This document shows, piece after piece, positions 1-12,521 of a stretch of 64,000 nucleotides of DNA. The notes beneath the pieces were generated by a model. That model searched no databases, had not been told where the DNA came from, and saw only the letters and a program-made list of their open reading frames with translations. Each line of letters starts with the position of its first letter. Position 1 is the first letter of the stretch. Source of the stretch: Cranoglanis bouderius (Eukaryota; Chordata; Actinopteri; Siluriformes; Cranoglanididae); contig CM042567.1 of assembly GCA_023630585.1 (NCBI GenBank), positions 816,501 to 880,500 of the forward strand. Direction: 5' to 3'. A program made the translations under genes and the position numbers.

Positions 1-249
1 ATGAATCGCGAATCGAATCGACTCCCTGTCATTGATTCACCCGTGTATCAACATCGGTGAAGCGGCTAGATCAGACATCGGACATGATCGAGCCTTAAAG
101 CAAGAAGTGTGCGGATCTGCGAGTCTTCTTTATGAGCATTTGGTATTTCTAAGGAAATCATATCATGTATCACATCAACACTGGCTTTAAACAAAGCAAT
201 AAATATTAACTCATCAGCGTTAATCATCATCTTTGTTTCCACTCCGCAG
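1..249 (+). other. 3' part of a znf821 intron
   Basis: AT-rich sequence with no coding signal. It ends in a pyrimidine-containing tract and the acceptor CTCCGCAG at 242-249, directly before the znf821 last exon. It is read as the end of the upstream intron; earlier exons lie outside the window. Confidence 0.7.
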
Positions 250-1006
250 GGAAAAGCTGAACGAGTTCCTCAGTGCCAGTGATTTAGAGAGCAGCAGCGG
301 AGATCAGACCTGCTCCATGGTCCAGGCCGTGTCCGTGTCCGATGGTCACATGTCCATCCAAGGGGCCAATCACAGAGCCTCTACAGGTTCGGGCTTCCCC
401 CAGCTCCTCTCCTCTGGATCTTCGCTGCCGTCTTTCCCCGACACCCTCAACCCGCTACCCGACTTGTTAAACCCCGTGCCCGTGTATCCGGCAGGCGTGC
501 TGCTGGTGTGTAACAGCTGTGCGGCGTATCAGCAGCTGGCGGGCAGTCCGTCCTCGGAGATGAGGAAGTGGGCATCGCGGCGCCGGAACGAACCGGTCGA
601 GGCGCGGATGCAGCGACTGGAGCGCGAACGCGTGGCCAAGAAGAGTAAACGCGAGCGCGAGACGCCCGAGGAGCGCGAGCTGAGACGGCTACGCGACCGC
701 GAGGCTAAGCGCATGCAGCGGCTTCAGGAGACGCAGGAACAGCGAGCGCGCCGGCTGCAGCGAGACCGCGAGGCCATGCGCCTCAAACGCGCCACCGAGA
801 CGCCCGAAAGGAGACAAGCGCGGCTGGTGCGCGAACGAGAGGCTAAGCGACTCAAGCGGAGACTCGATAAGATCGAACCAGCGCTGCGCGCACAGATCGA
901 GCACGATCCCGCCGCCGTGGCCGCGCTCACCGCCGACGTCAACCTCTTCCAGTTCCCCTTCCCCGTCCCCTCCATGGACAACGGGCTGTTTATGAAACTA
1001 CCCTAA
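250..1006 (+). CDS. znf821: znf821-like protein, last coding exon (STPR domain), 5' partial
   Basis: This is the C-terminal 251 residues of a ZNF821-type nuclear protein. The zinc fingers of the family would be in upstream exons outside the window. The exon opens after an AG acceptor at 248-249 and its first base completes a split codon. A short Ser/Pro-rich region is followed by the family signature VYPAGVLLVCNSCAAY. Next comes the STPR domain (about 566-862): four consecutive 23-residue, very Arg/Glu-rich units marked by ETPEER, RDREAKR, RDREAMR and RERE, a fold known to bind DNA in the silkworm protein FMBP-1. The protein ends a little after an Ala-rich helix (PAAVAALTADVNLFQ), as in mammalian ZNF821. 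The ATG at 233 lies in the intron and is not the start. The gene is convergent with atxn1l downstream, the same neighbour and orientation I know from mammals. GC content and codon bias are much higher than in the flanks, which supports a real exon. Confidence 0.93.
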
Positions 1007-1347
1007 TCCGACAGAAACACAAGGACTAGCGGGCGCGTCAGATCGTTCTAAGACTGCTCTGGATGGTCACATGATCACTGGCGAACGCTCTGTTTATTTA
1101 TAAGCAGGTGATATTTGTCGTGAGGTGAAAGTAGAAATGCTGTTTGCGCCCTATTTCACGTTACGGAACGTCAGAAGGAGCGATCTTCTCCTGCGGTTTT
1201 CAGTTACACGACATCATGATCGGCAAAACTCTAGCTAGCGGTTAGCTACCGATTATATTTAGTACATCAGACCTAATAAGTGAAAGTGAAAGGCTGGTAG
1301 TGATGTCACTGATTAGAGGAACGAACTTATTTTTCTGGTGTTTTAGG
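1007..1347 (+). other. proximal 3' UTR of znf821
   Basis: Non-coding sequence directly after the stop codon, leading into the 29-bp minisatellite. No AATAAA is seen here, so the transcript probably runs on through the repeat. An ATTAAA at 3352-3357 is one possible polyadenylation signal, but this is not certain. Confidence 0.5.
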
Positions 1348-1589
1348 GCACGAACAGCTGTTCTGTTTTCACCTGAGCACGAACAGCTGTTCTGTTTTCA
1401 CCTGAGCACGAACAGCTGTTCTGTTTTCACCTGAGCACGAACAGCTGTTCTGTTTTCACCTGAGCACGAACAGCTGTTCTGTTTTCACCTGAGCACGAAC
1501 AGCTGTTCTGTTTTCACCTGAGCACGAACAGCTGTTCTGTTTTCACCTGAGCACGAACAGCTGTTCTGTTTTCACCTGAGCACGAACAG
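1348..1589 (+). repeat. minisatellite, eight perfect 29-bp copies with a palindromic E-box
   Basis: Eight head-to-tail copies start at 1348, 1377, 1406, 1435, 1464, 1493, 1522 and 1551, and a 10-bp partial copy starts at 1580. The copies look identical. Each contains the 12-bp perfect palindrome GAACAGCTGTTC, centred on an E-box CAGCTG, and a second E-box-like CACCTG. It lies in the likely 3' UTR of znf821, so each copy would also put a short hairpin into the RNA. Perfect identity implies recent expansion. Confidence 0.95.
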
Positions 1590-1862
1590 ACACTCCGTTA
1601 TTTATACACGACAGCAGGGTAAAGACTATTTAACGACCCTGCCTTACGAACAAGCATGTCTACAGATCTACTTTGCATGTGGACCTACAGTGAGGAGGAA
1701 GAGACGTGCAGCCACGCCCTCGCACGCCCCGCCCTCTGATTGGCCGGAGTTTACCTGTAGCTACGGCTCCTCCTCCCTGCTGGAGCTCTGATCCACAGAT
1801 TCAACTACCTCGTCTCAGGACTTCTCCATGCTCGACGTCTTCTGTCAGGACTGCAGGGACTC

Positions 1863-1863
<1 letters not shown>

Positions 1864-1928
<65 letters not shown>
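1864..1928. repeat. (AC)n microsatellite
   Basis: About 32 uninterrupted AC units. Confidence 0.97.
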
Positions 1929-1929
<1 letters not shown>

Positions 1930-3181
1930 CGCAACGCAGTGGTGTTGGTGCTAAGCTGCTTTCGTAATGATGTCGTCGTATCGGTTGTTGATTTTTATGC
2001 ATTTCTTTCTTCGTACTAGAATGTAATCACGAATCAATCGATAGGAGGCGGTTGTGGGCGGGGCTTCGATCGCTCCAATCACATCCAGAGTCGTGTAATC
2101 GACGCGGCCGTATCTCGCTACGACAAAATGCTTAAAATCGTCCTACTACAATGAAATTCCTAAATATTGCTTCTGATTTTATGCTCAAATGTTGCATTTG
2201 CTTTAAAAAAAACCTGAAAAAGAAGCATCCAAAGAAGTTGTTTTTAATCAATTTTACAGGATCGTCATGACAGCAGCGCCCTCTAGTGTCACCTTTTGGC
2301 ATTGTCATGTCTGGATATTTCTTCTTTTACCGTTTTTATACTACAGCGCTGTCGAAGTCTGGATGGTGATTGGTCAGGAGGTGTCGATTAATTCTCTGTA
2401 GCAGCAGCTCTGACAGTAGTGCAGGTTTATAGTAATGTGCTCGTTTAACGTTTACGGAGTAAGGAGTCTCCAGTGTCAGCGCTTTGTATCAGTCAGACAG
2501 TGAAGTGAAGCTGATGGTTGAAACGTCATTGTGAAAGCAGTGTTATGCACCGATACACTTTCAGCGTCTGTGTGCTCTTCTGAAAAGAGGAAATAATGCC
2601 TCTCTCTCTCTCTCCCTCTCTCTCTCTATGCTAAAAACGTGGAAACTCCTCTGGCTTGTGGTAAACTCGAAACCTCCATACTGATCTACAGAACAAGAAA
2701 AAATACAAAACACGGGTTCCTTCTTGTCTCAGGGATGTCGAGGGTGAACCGGTTTGTCCTCGCAGCCTGAGAGAGAAGAGGACAGGACAGAAGAGAAGAA
2801 ACACTCTCTTCTTCCTCCTCCTCCTCCTCCTCCTCCTGCATCTCCTCTTTCTCGTTGCAGAACCGTTGTGAGAAACACCGCCTCGTCCTCGCTCCGCTCG
2901 TTTCAGCCACACCGACCTGCTGCTTTTCAGTTTTACACCTCGTCCACGCCGCCAAGGTCTCACTGACGGGTTTTTTCCCCACGAGCGCTCGGCCAACTCC
3001 GAGTCTTCGTCTCCGTGCCGCGTGGCGTGTTTGCGAACCCTCCGTAGCGCCGTGCTGATCCAGTCTCTGTACACATGATAAATGCTAACCGAATGCTAAT
3101 GTTGCCTTTTGTCACTGGAGAATCTTTTTTTTTTTTAATATTGTTTTCTATCGAGACAGGCATGATGAGTTCTGTTTAAAA

Positions 3182-3184
<3 letters not shown>

Positions 3185-3222
<38 letters not shown>
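3185..3222. repeat. (TTA)n microsatellite
   Basis: About 12 uninterrupted trinucleotide units. Confidence 0.95.
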
Positions 3223-4240
3223 GTGTAAAAAAAGAAAATGCATGAAAGATGGATGGATGCAGATCTGAGGCAGTGAGCATGTTTGTACTTGACGGATGAT
3301 TTACTCTAAATCGATGCGTTAGAAAATAGTTGAATAGACAAATACATATTTATTAAAGCTGCTGTAAGCGATGTTGGCTGCTGACGAAGGCCACGCCTTT
3401 CCCTTTCAGGCCCGCATTCAATATGGACGAAAATATATTCGCAATATGCACATTTTCTATGATTGAACAACGACGCGTACTAAAAATATATCTGGCGACC
3501 CGGGGGGGGGAAAAAGTCATAGAATTGTGTAGTTAAAAAAACAAAAACAAACAAACAAAAAAAACGATTCGGCTAAACCGGCTGGCTAATATCGGCGTAA
3601 AGGGATATAAGATGAAGCTAGCTGGCTAGCGTTAAACCGAGCGGTTGTAGCTGAAGTAGCTAAAATTGTGAGGAAAATACCAAGCTAGCTAAAAACGGTA
3701 TTAATTTTTTAATGTGTTTTGTTTATTTATTTGTTTTTTTTTTATAAGAGTGGACCACCCTTTTATATCGGAACTCCTGATTTCGAACTTTACCTTCACT
3801 TCAATCCCGAACCCCGCGCTAGTCACAGAGAGCGTCTATTTTAGCGATGGCTGTCGGGATGTAAATAGCCGAAGTGTTCTTAAAAGTCGATTGCAGCAGC
3901 TTTAGAAACTGTTTACACCCGTCTTAACTTCTCCAGAGCTCCTGAGCGATACCTCTCGAAAAACAGGGTCAGATAATATACTGTACTCTACTGTATGTTA
4001 TATATTTTTCTTTTCCTCCATTCCGAGTCTTTATTCCAGTTAATGCTGAAGAAGAAAAAAAAAAAAAAAAAACACGCCGACATGCCAGTTTTTGCCAGAT
4101 TATTATTTTTTTTTTTTTTTGTCGGTTCTGGGTCGAAGATAAAAAGAGGCGCGGGTGGGTTAAACATCACTATGCAACGATTCCGTTCCCCGAACCCTGT
4201 ACATCTTGACACTTTCTATTGTTACTATGCAGCTGAAATC

Positions 4241-4241
<1 letters not shown>

Positions 4242-4281
<40 letters not shown>
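4242..4281. repeat. (AC)n microsatellite
   Basis: About 20 AC units. Confidence 0.95.
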
Positions 4282-4284
<3 letters not shown>

Positions 4285-4491
4285 AAGAAAGACATGAACG
4301 TCTCAGGCGAGAGTTTTAGCCTCTCGCTATCTGAACCACCTCTCGTAAACCAACCAAGTTTCGGAGCTGAGGACCGATCTACACCCTACACTATTCCTTA
4401 TCTTTAACGGTTCCTAGTCTCCTAAAAAAAAAAAAAAAATTCAATCTTTTAGTAAAATACTCTTGGGGTTTGTTCTGCATAACGAAATGCT

Positions 4492-4682
4492 CCTCTAAAG
4501 CACAGGTTCCCAATTCTGGTCCTGGAGAACCACCTTGACCTGTGTTTTCCCTGCTCCAACACACCCACTTCAACTCAGGAAGAGGTGTTCATTAGCTGAT
4601 TAGTTGAATCAGGTGTGTTGGGAGCAGGGAAAACACTAAAATGTGCGGGACAGGGGGTTCTCCAGGACCTGTGCCCTAGAGG
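4492..4682. mobile_element. MITE with 16-bp terminal inverted repeats
   Basis: The ends read CCTCTAAAGCACAGGT on the left and, as reverse complement, CCTCTAGGGCACAGGT on the right (14 of 16 match). The interior is also self-complementary: GGTCCTGGAGAACC is answered by GGTTCTCCAGGACC, and TTTTCCCTGCTCC by GGAGCAGGGAAAA. The unit is therefore close to a full palindrome of 191 bp with no coding capacity, typical of a non-autonomous DNA transposon. A MITE at 19783-19960 shares the GGTTCCCAA...GGGAACC type of ends. Confidence 0.8.
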
Positions 4683-4848
4683 AACATCTGAAGAACCCTT
4701 AAGGCCTCAGCATGGTTCATGTGGAAACGACGGTTGCCAGGTTTCCAGGAACAGTACGGTGTGAAACTCTTACAATTGTTTAAAAAAAACGTTTGCTACA
4801 GCTAGCTAACCATTGTTGCCCTGCTTTAAAATGCGTGTTGTGATGATG

Positions 4849-4925
4849 TCACTGATGCGTCTCGGGCCAAATCTGCGGTAATTATGAAAAATTCCAAGCT
4901 CCTGCGAATGTGCGAAAATGTCTCC
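4849..4925 (+). mobile_element. fragment of MITE family A
   Basis: Contains GCGTCTCGGGCCAAATCTGC followed by the AAGCTCCTGCGAATGTGCG-like block. Both are shared with the longer copies at 49905-50262, 56120-56435 and 58840-59152. Both terminal repeats are missing, so this is a decayed internal fragment. Confidence 0.6.
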
Positions 4926-5166
4926 AGCCAACAAGGCGTTTCATTCCACGCGGAGTCTTTCCAAAATGGCCGACTTCTTCCCATAGTTGTGGAAATTGTC
5001 CTGACATTATAACAGCGCCACCTGCAGCACTGGAGGACTCGTACGCGAAAGCAAAAACGATCCCAGGTTCGGTTTCGTCTTTCGCACAAAACAAACCTCA
5101 CAGGCTCCGCGTTACGAAAGATTTTTTTATGAAACACTGAGTTTAAATGAGTCTAAGTTTGTGTGT

Positions 5167-5215
<49 letters not shown>

Positions 5216-6385
5216 GCCATGTTGATATTATATGCATTGAGAAAGAAAATTGACACGTGCATGCATTTTGATATTTTCTACGCTTGTGTTCTATTCTTCG
5301 CCTGCTTCGTTCTCTAGTTCTGTATCAAAGGGACCTCATGACAAATTGCCTTTTTTTAAAAAAATGTTTAAAAAATAAATAAATAAATAAAACACACAAC
5401 AAACTCTTTTTGGTTAGTCTTTAAGAAGACACTCTTGACCACGTTTACAAACGCCAAAACGACCGACGCCACGTGTCAACTCGCATGTCTTATCGCCGCA
5501 CGCCTTTCTACGACCTTACGATTTAGTTACGGCGAATCATAACTCCTCCCATTTCACAGAGCCCTCGTCCGATTGGCTGAACGCACCGTACGGCGAAGCT
5601 GCGAGTGGACACGTGAAAACGGGACAAGTGATAAAGAAGAACGCTGGATTTTCTCTCCTCCCACTTGTGAACGCACCTTGCAGAAAGCCATTTCTCTGTT
5701 ACTGGATTAACAGATTAAAATGTCAGGAGGAAACTGGGATCAATAAACGTTGACCTGGCTGCACAACGTTTGTGTGTGTGTGTGTGTGTGTGTTCCTGTA
5801 AAAACAGTGCAGATTCTCACCAGCAAAGCTGCAACGACACCACGTGGGCTCGTCCTGGACTCGGCTAAACGGAGTAGGAGAAAAGTTTAAAACGTAAACA
5901 GGAAACAGTGTTTAACCGAAACTATAAACATCAACTTAGTTTATATATAAAACATTATAATGCGTAGAATTACGTTCATACGTTTTCTTACAACTTCATT
6001 CTTATGACATTTTCATCAACTCATTAAAGTAACTTTAAAGAAAGCTGCAAGGAGAATTTTCGGGGGCCAAGCACCCAGACTCATCGAGCTGCACGTTCAC
6101 GGACGCGCTACAGTTGTTGCAGAAGCAATCGCAGGAAAGCAGATCCATAAATATAGGCAAAAGGGATTCAAGAGTAATTTGTAGTTTCACTCGTGATGTA
6201 TGTTTTGACCACAGTGGTGGAATTCTCTGACTGTAGGAGGAAAGGTCCAGATAAACAAACGGGCAGAAGGGTCACGTTGCTGCTGCAGATGCCGCTACTA
6301 CTGTGACAGGTGGTGTTCGAATGATTGATATAAGGGGGTACACTTCGGATGATATAAGGGGGGAAAAAAATGAAAGTTGTTACAG
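4926..6385. other. intergenic, no gene seen
   Basis: Contains (GT)n tracts at 5171-5213 and 5770-5793, an AAAT-type run near 5368-5392, and from about 6050 the start of a dispersed repeat (phrase GGGGGCCAAGCAC, also seen near 52467). No splice-bounded coding segment is apparent. Confidence 0.6.
5171..5213. repeat. (GT)n microsatellite
   Basis: About 21 GT units preceded by an interrupted GT run. Confidence 0.95.
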
Positions 6386-6975
6386 TCCTTGACCACTAGG
6401 TGGCACAATCACAGAACTTCTTGGGTACATTCAGGGCGTGGTCCTGAAGATACTTATCAAGGTTTGTGATGGCACGTAGATGCATTGCTGAGATACGCCC
6501 TCACATCCTGTTTTTTTTTTTTTTTTTTGCATTTGCCCATATCAATATTGGCAATTCCTTTGACCTTTGATAGCTTTTGTTCAGACAGGTCTCAGGATGA
6601 TGTGAGCCAAATCTGGTGACGACTGGATAAATTTAGGAGGAGGAACCATTTTTTAAAATAACCATGTGATTGCAGCTTTTGACCAGTAAGTGGCGCGGTC
6701 ACAAAATGTGTTGCATAGCCTCAGGGCATGGTCCTGAAAAAGCCTACCAGGTTTTGTGCTGTTGCTGAGATGCAGCCTCACTTCCTGTTTGGTGGCTTCG
6801 GTCGTCGGATTCCTTGGCCCATTACGGACAGACTCCTTTTGTGAGGCTTGCTCTGAAGATGATGTGCACCAAAGTTGGTGATGATTGGACAAAATGTGTA
6901 GGAGGGGTTATGACCACGTCCAAATTAGGCCCCCCGCGGACGGACCGGGTGGCAAAATGGCCGGTTTTAATCGGG
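6386..6975. repeat. two direct copies of a ~280-bp dispersed repeat
   Basis: Copy 1 is about 6386-6655 and copy 2 about 6678-6975. Parallel phrases occur in the same order: GACCACTAGGTGGC / GACCAGTAAGTGGC, GGCGTGGTCCTGAA / GGCATGGTCCTGAA, GCTGAGATACGCCCTCAC / GCTGAGATGCAGCCTCAC, and GGATGATGTGAGCCAAATCTGG / AGATGATGTGCACCAAAGTTGG. The copies have diverged substantially, so the duplication is old. No convincing ORF is present. It resembles tandemly arranged dispersed repeats common in fish. Confidence 0.75.
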
Positions 6976-8697
<1,722 letters not shown>

Positions 8698-8895
8698 CGT
8701 CCATCCATCCATCCATCCATCCATATATCCATCCATCCATCCATCCATATATCCATCCATCCATCCATCCATCCATATATCCATCCATCCATCCATCCAT
8801 ATATCCATCCATCCATCCATATATCCATCCATCCATCCATATATCCATCCATCCATCCATCCATCCATCCATATATCCATATATCCATCTATCCA
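8698..8895. repeat. compound (CATC)n/CATATAT satellite, ~200 bp
   Basis: Runs of three to seven CATC units are separated by ATATAT interruptions, giving an irregular higher-order period of about 20-28 bp. The reading frames through it (Ser-Ile-His-Pro and Asp-Gly-Trp-Met repeats) are by-products and are not genes. Confidence 0.95.
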
Positions 8896-9633
8896 GAGCC
8901 CAGAATGCAGCACAAAATGGTCACCTGATGCAAGTCGTCAGTGCCACGCCCTTCGCAACTCGCACGCCGTGATTACAGGCCTGCGAAACGGTTTATTCCC
9001 CCAACGCCAACCGCGACAAGGATTCTGAGGTAAGTGCTCGTCAGAGGCCCACGTCAGCAGTGCACGCCTGTTTCCGTTGAAATCGTGACTCGACGTGAGA
9101 GTAAGACGCCGTGCGATTTTACTTCTTCAACACGGGACAGTCCACCTGCAGGCGGCCGCGCTACTGCTTTCGGCTCACGTCGAAACGCGTGTCGGCGAGG
9201 GCGATTCCGAGCCTCGCGTACGCTTCATTTGTTCCACGACAAATCTTAAGGCAAGCTCGATATTATAGAAAGCTCATCTTTTATCTACATACACACACAC
9301 ATATACACAAATATTGATTGTTTTAACACGGTTTCGCATATAATTCAATATTAGACGAGGTCACTACGTAACCAAGTGTGGACTAGAATAAGTGCATCTT
9401 TCATTTGATGATGTAGGTGACGATGAGTCGATTTATATATTTATTTATATACGTTTTAATGTACTGTTCGTTAAAAAATAGCCAGCGTGCGCTACCGCGA
9501 GTCATCTACAGGGGGCGCTGTGTGCGTGTGAGCACAGCGTGTGTGCGAGAGAGAGAGAGATCGCACCGTCCAAGCCATGAAGACCAAGAGATGAGAGCAC
9601 GTGAGGGAACCGTGAAGCCGTGAGGAAATGGGA
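8896..9633. other. intergenic, nothing recognised
   Basis: No supportable gene. Short CA and AG runs lie near 9290 and 9550. Confidence 0.5.
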
Positions 9634-9636
9634 TTA

Positions 9637-10457
9637 AGGGCTGATTTGTACTTCGGTCGAGGATTACGTCACGACGTAAACACGCCTACGCTAAACAGAG
9701 GGGATTATGGGGAAGTGGAGCAGACGTGCAGATCTCCAAATAGACGCGTCGTGCTCGTCTGTGACTGAACAGGAACCAGATCGAGAAGAACAGAGGTGCG
9801 ACTTACGTCGGCTTTTACACTCTACGAATTTTTTTACGAACTGTACGAATCGGTCACGTGAAAAATCACACGTCGTTAAGAGAAAAAAAAACAAAAAAAA
9901 CGAGAATTCTTTGGAGTCGAGATCGGCGTTCATAGAACGCAAGAGCCGACGGAAAACGGTTCTGGCAGTGCGAGAAGCTTCTGATTAAAAAGCCTCAGCG
10001 TCCGAACGCTCCTACGACGCTCGTCTAAAAATCCACCAATAGGAGGACGCCGGACTCACGTGACGGCTACGAATACGGCAGCGGCGATGACGAAACATGC
10101 TAACGGACTGAGGAAAAAAAAATCTCGTCATTATCGCAACTTTTACTTAAAGTTATTACTTTAAGCCTGGATCGCTTTGATTAATGAGGTCACCGACATC
10201 ATACGTATTTTCTTTGATCGTGTTATCGGACACGGAGAATTAAGTCGGTCTAGAATTCGGTTCGAGGTTGTATTGGGATCTCGTACAGCGCGATAAGTAA
10301 AAACCTTAAGAGAGATCTGAAATCTTAAGTCTATACTTTCCACGACAGTAAAACACCAGACTTTCCTTTTCGTCATGTTTTATCCACGTATTCTCCGCAC
10401 TGCCCCCTAGTGCTCATTCATATATATATGATTGTCTAACGACGTATAAATCAGCCC
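9637..10457. mobile_element. PIF/Harbinger-type non-autonomous element, 821 bp
   Basis: The left end AGGGCTGATTTGTAC and the right end GTATAAATCAGCCC are inverted repeats with one mismatch. They are flanked by TTA on both sides (9634-9636 and 10458-10460), the TWA target duplication expected of PIF/Harbinger elements. Ends of the GGGCTGATTTATACTT type are, to my knowledge, typical of fish Harbinger families. There is no transposase ORF inside, so it would need proteins supplied in trans. Confidence 0.85.
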
Positions 10458-10692
10458 TTAGTGGTCCAAACAAAATGGCGACTGCATGCGTAGCACGATG
10501 GATCTCTCACACACAAACGCACACACGTACGTACAGGAAAGGCACGGACATTACGTTGATTTTTTGTGTTCTCAGTTACAGTGCACAGGATGAAAGCGTT
10601 TCATTACACACAATCTGACCCCCTTTATCCGGGGGTCAGTAAGGCAGTGCGTTCGAGTTTGAGATGATGGAGAAGTGAGGGTGATGAATAAA

Positions 10693-10732
<40 letters not shown>

Positions 10733-11969
10733 GATGTACAGTAACCAAGCAACATGACAAGCTTCAAGTTTTTTCGTTTTAGCAACATAATCTGACTGCT
10801 AACTAAAAAAATAATAAAAAATAACCGACCATCTCAATTATTCTATTAATGCAACAGGATTAAAGGGAAACTTATTTCGTTTTGTTTTTTCCTCTTTTTT
10901 TGTTTTTCACCAGAATGTCCATCCATTGCACCTGTAGCACATGTATAATTATATATTGTACCGAATTTCAGTACATTTCCGTTCACTGAGGGGGGGGGGG
11001 AAACAACCCCAGTTTAAACTTACCCAAACTCACTTATAATGGAAGTCTATGGGCAGAAGTCAGATTCGTCTGGAAATAAAACTCGAAAACGTACAGACCT
11101 GATCCGTTTAGAGACGGAACTACTTTCTCAGATGGAAGAATTTGTGCTTATGTGCAAAACGTCCTGAGGCGCTCATGGCGTATTGATTCAGGGGAGTGTA
11201 AAGCGTAAAGTAACCGGAACTACTTTTTAAACTGCGTTACTCAAACGTCAGAAAGTTGGAAAATACAGTTTTTGATACAGAAAAAAAAAAAAAAAAAAAA
11301 AGCTTTATGGTTCAGGTGTGACGGCAAGAGGGGTGAATTTGCATTTTAGAAAAAAAAAACAAAAAAAAAAAAACACAATCATCATTTGGTTTTAAACGTT
11401 CATTAATGTTCAACATCTGCCTTTAGACTTCCATTGAAAGTCGATTTGTGGTAAATAGGTTTTCTGTTCCGGGAAACGTGTCTGAAGTAATCAGACGGTA
11501 CAGATACAGTGAGGTTTTTAAAAAAAAATACCAAAAAAAAAAAAAAAAAACAACAACATGGTGGAGTTCCCCTTTAAGGAGTTTCTCTATGATGGTTGGG
11601 GAACTAAAACGCAACCGGGGGCGAGTCATTAAAACGATGACGGGAAAGAAATCCGTCTAGTTCCTTTGTTGAGTAAACGAGCTCCCGGCTGCCAGAGTTA
11701 GACGTTCGCACTTACTGCATAGTACATAGCGCTGAGATCGTACATCGTTCAGGTGATTCTCAGTGGAAGGATATTGCTTGGGTAATAAACGTCTACTGTT
11801 TAAATGAGCGGAATGACTAACGTACTGCGTTTGTTTGTCTGGAAATTATTATTATTTTGGTCGCGTCGCAGAAACGGAATGAGACTGTAAGAGTCTGTTC
11901 AGACCGGCTGTAACAGAGCGGTCACGTCTTGAGGCTGGGAAGTTTATTCTGAGAGGGCAATATTGAAAT
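10458..11969. other. intergenic or distal atxn1l 3' region
   Basis: Holds (AC)n at 10694-10730, poly-A tracts near 11280 and 11350, and a dispersed block at about 10910-11130 whose phrase ATAATGGA(A/G)GTCTATGGGCAGA recurs at 47707-47730. No gene seen. Confidence 0.5.
10694..10730. repeat. (AC)n microsatellite
   Basis: About 18 AC units. Confidence 0.95.
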
Positions 11970-12521
11970 CAGGGATGCACCGATATCGATACGGATACCG
12001 ATATCGGTCGTTTAGTCGTAATAAAAAATAAAAATAATAAAATACTCCGACATGAACGTCTGATACCGGGTGATCCTAGCGTACGATGTCCTGCTAATGA
12101 ACAGACGACGCGACATGACGTGAACCGACAGACGTTTCATGAGTGTAAAAAGTGCCGTGAATTGCGCTCACGCAAAGATATTCGAGAGTGAACGGTGAAG
12201 CGAGTGTGCGGAGGAACCGTCGCGTGTGCGAGCAGTTCCATTCAGCGAGCACTGAGTGCTGAACACTGAGACACTTCACTTTCCCCTCGTTTGCTTGTCA
12301 GTTAAGCCGCAATTCAACATAAAACTCATCAAAACGGCAGCAACCCACACAACCAGAGCTAAAGAAAATGTTCCGTGACGTCCCCGTCTGATCAATACTT
12401 ATTATTAGTACTCGTTTCTGTCAGTGTCGGTATCGACGAGTACCAAAAATAATAATAATAATAATGTCCTCGTACTCGGTATGTATGGAGGGGAGGGGGG
12501 AGCGTTATCGATGCATCCCTA
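11970..12521. mobile_element. hAT-like non-autonomous element rich in GATATCGATA motifs, ~550 bp
   Basis: The left end AGGGATGCACCGATATCGAT is matched by the right end, whose reverse complement is AGGGATGCATCGATAACG. Candidate 8-bp flanking duplications ATTGAAAT and ATCGAAAC match at 6 of 8 positions. Short palindromic GATATCG/CGATATC strings occur just inside both ends. No ORF. It lies downstream of atxn1l and could be inside its 3' UTR. Confidence 0.75.

Larger units (their letters stand above)
1590..4491. other. 3' flank/intergenic, simple repeats only
   Basis: No supportable gene. It holds an (AC)n run at 1864-1928, a short CT run near 2600, a CTC run near 2815-2838, a (TTA)n run at 3185-3222, a G run near 3503-3510, poly-A/T tracts near 4053-4125 and (AC)n at 4242-4281. 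The proximal part may be znf821 3' UTR; ATTAAA at 3352 is a candidate polyadenylation signal. Short ORFs here are microsatellite or low-complexity readings. Confidence 0.6.

Noticed and set aside
1348..1589. CRISPR-like array or glucocorticoid response elements
   Set aside because: The 29-bp repeats are contiguous with no spacers, and the half-sites in GAACAGCTGTTC are two bases apart, not three as in a glucocorticoid response element.
2631..3074. 147-codon minus-strand frame with Arg-rich and poly-Glu stretches
   Set aside because: Passes through a CTC/GAG simple repeat, is mirrored by open frames on the other strand and has no family features or splice sites.
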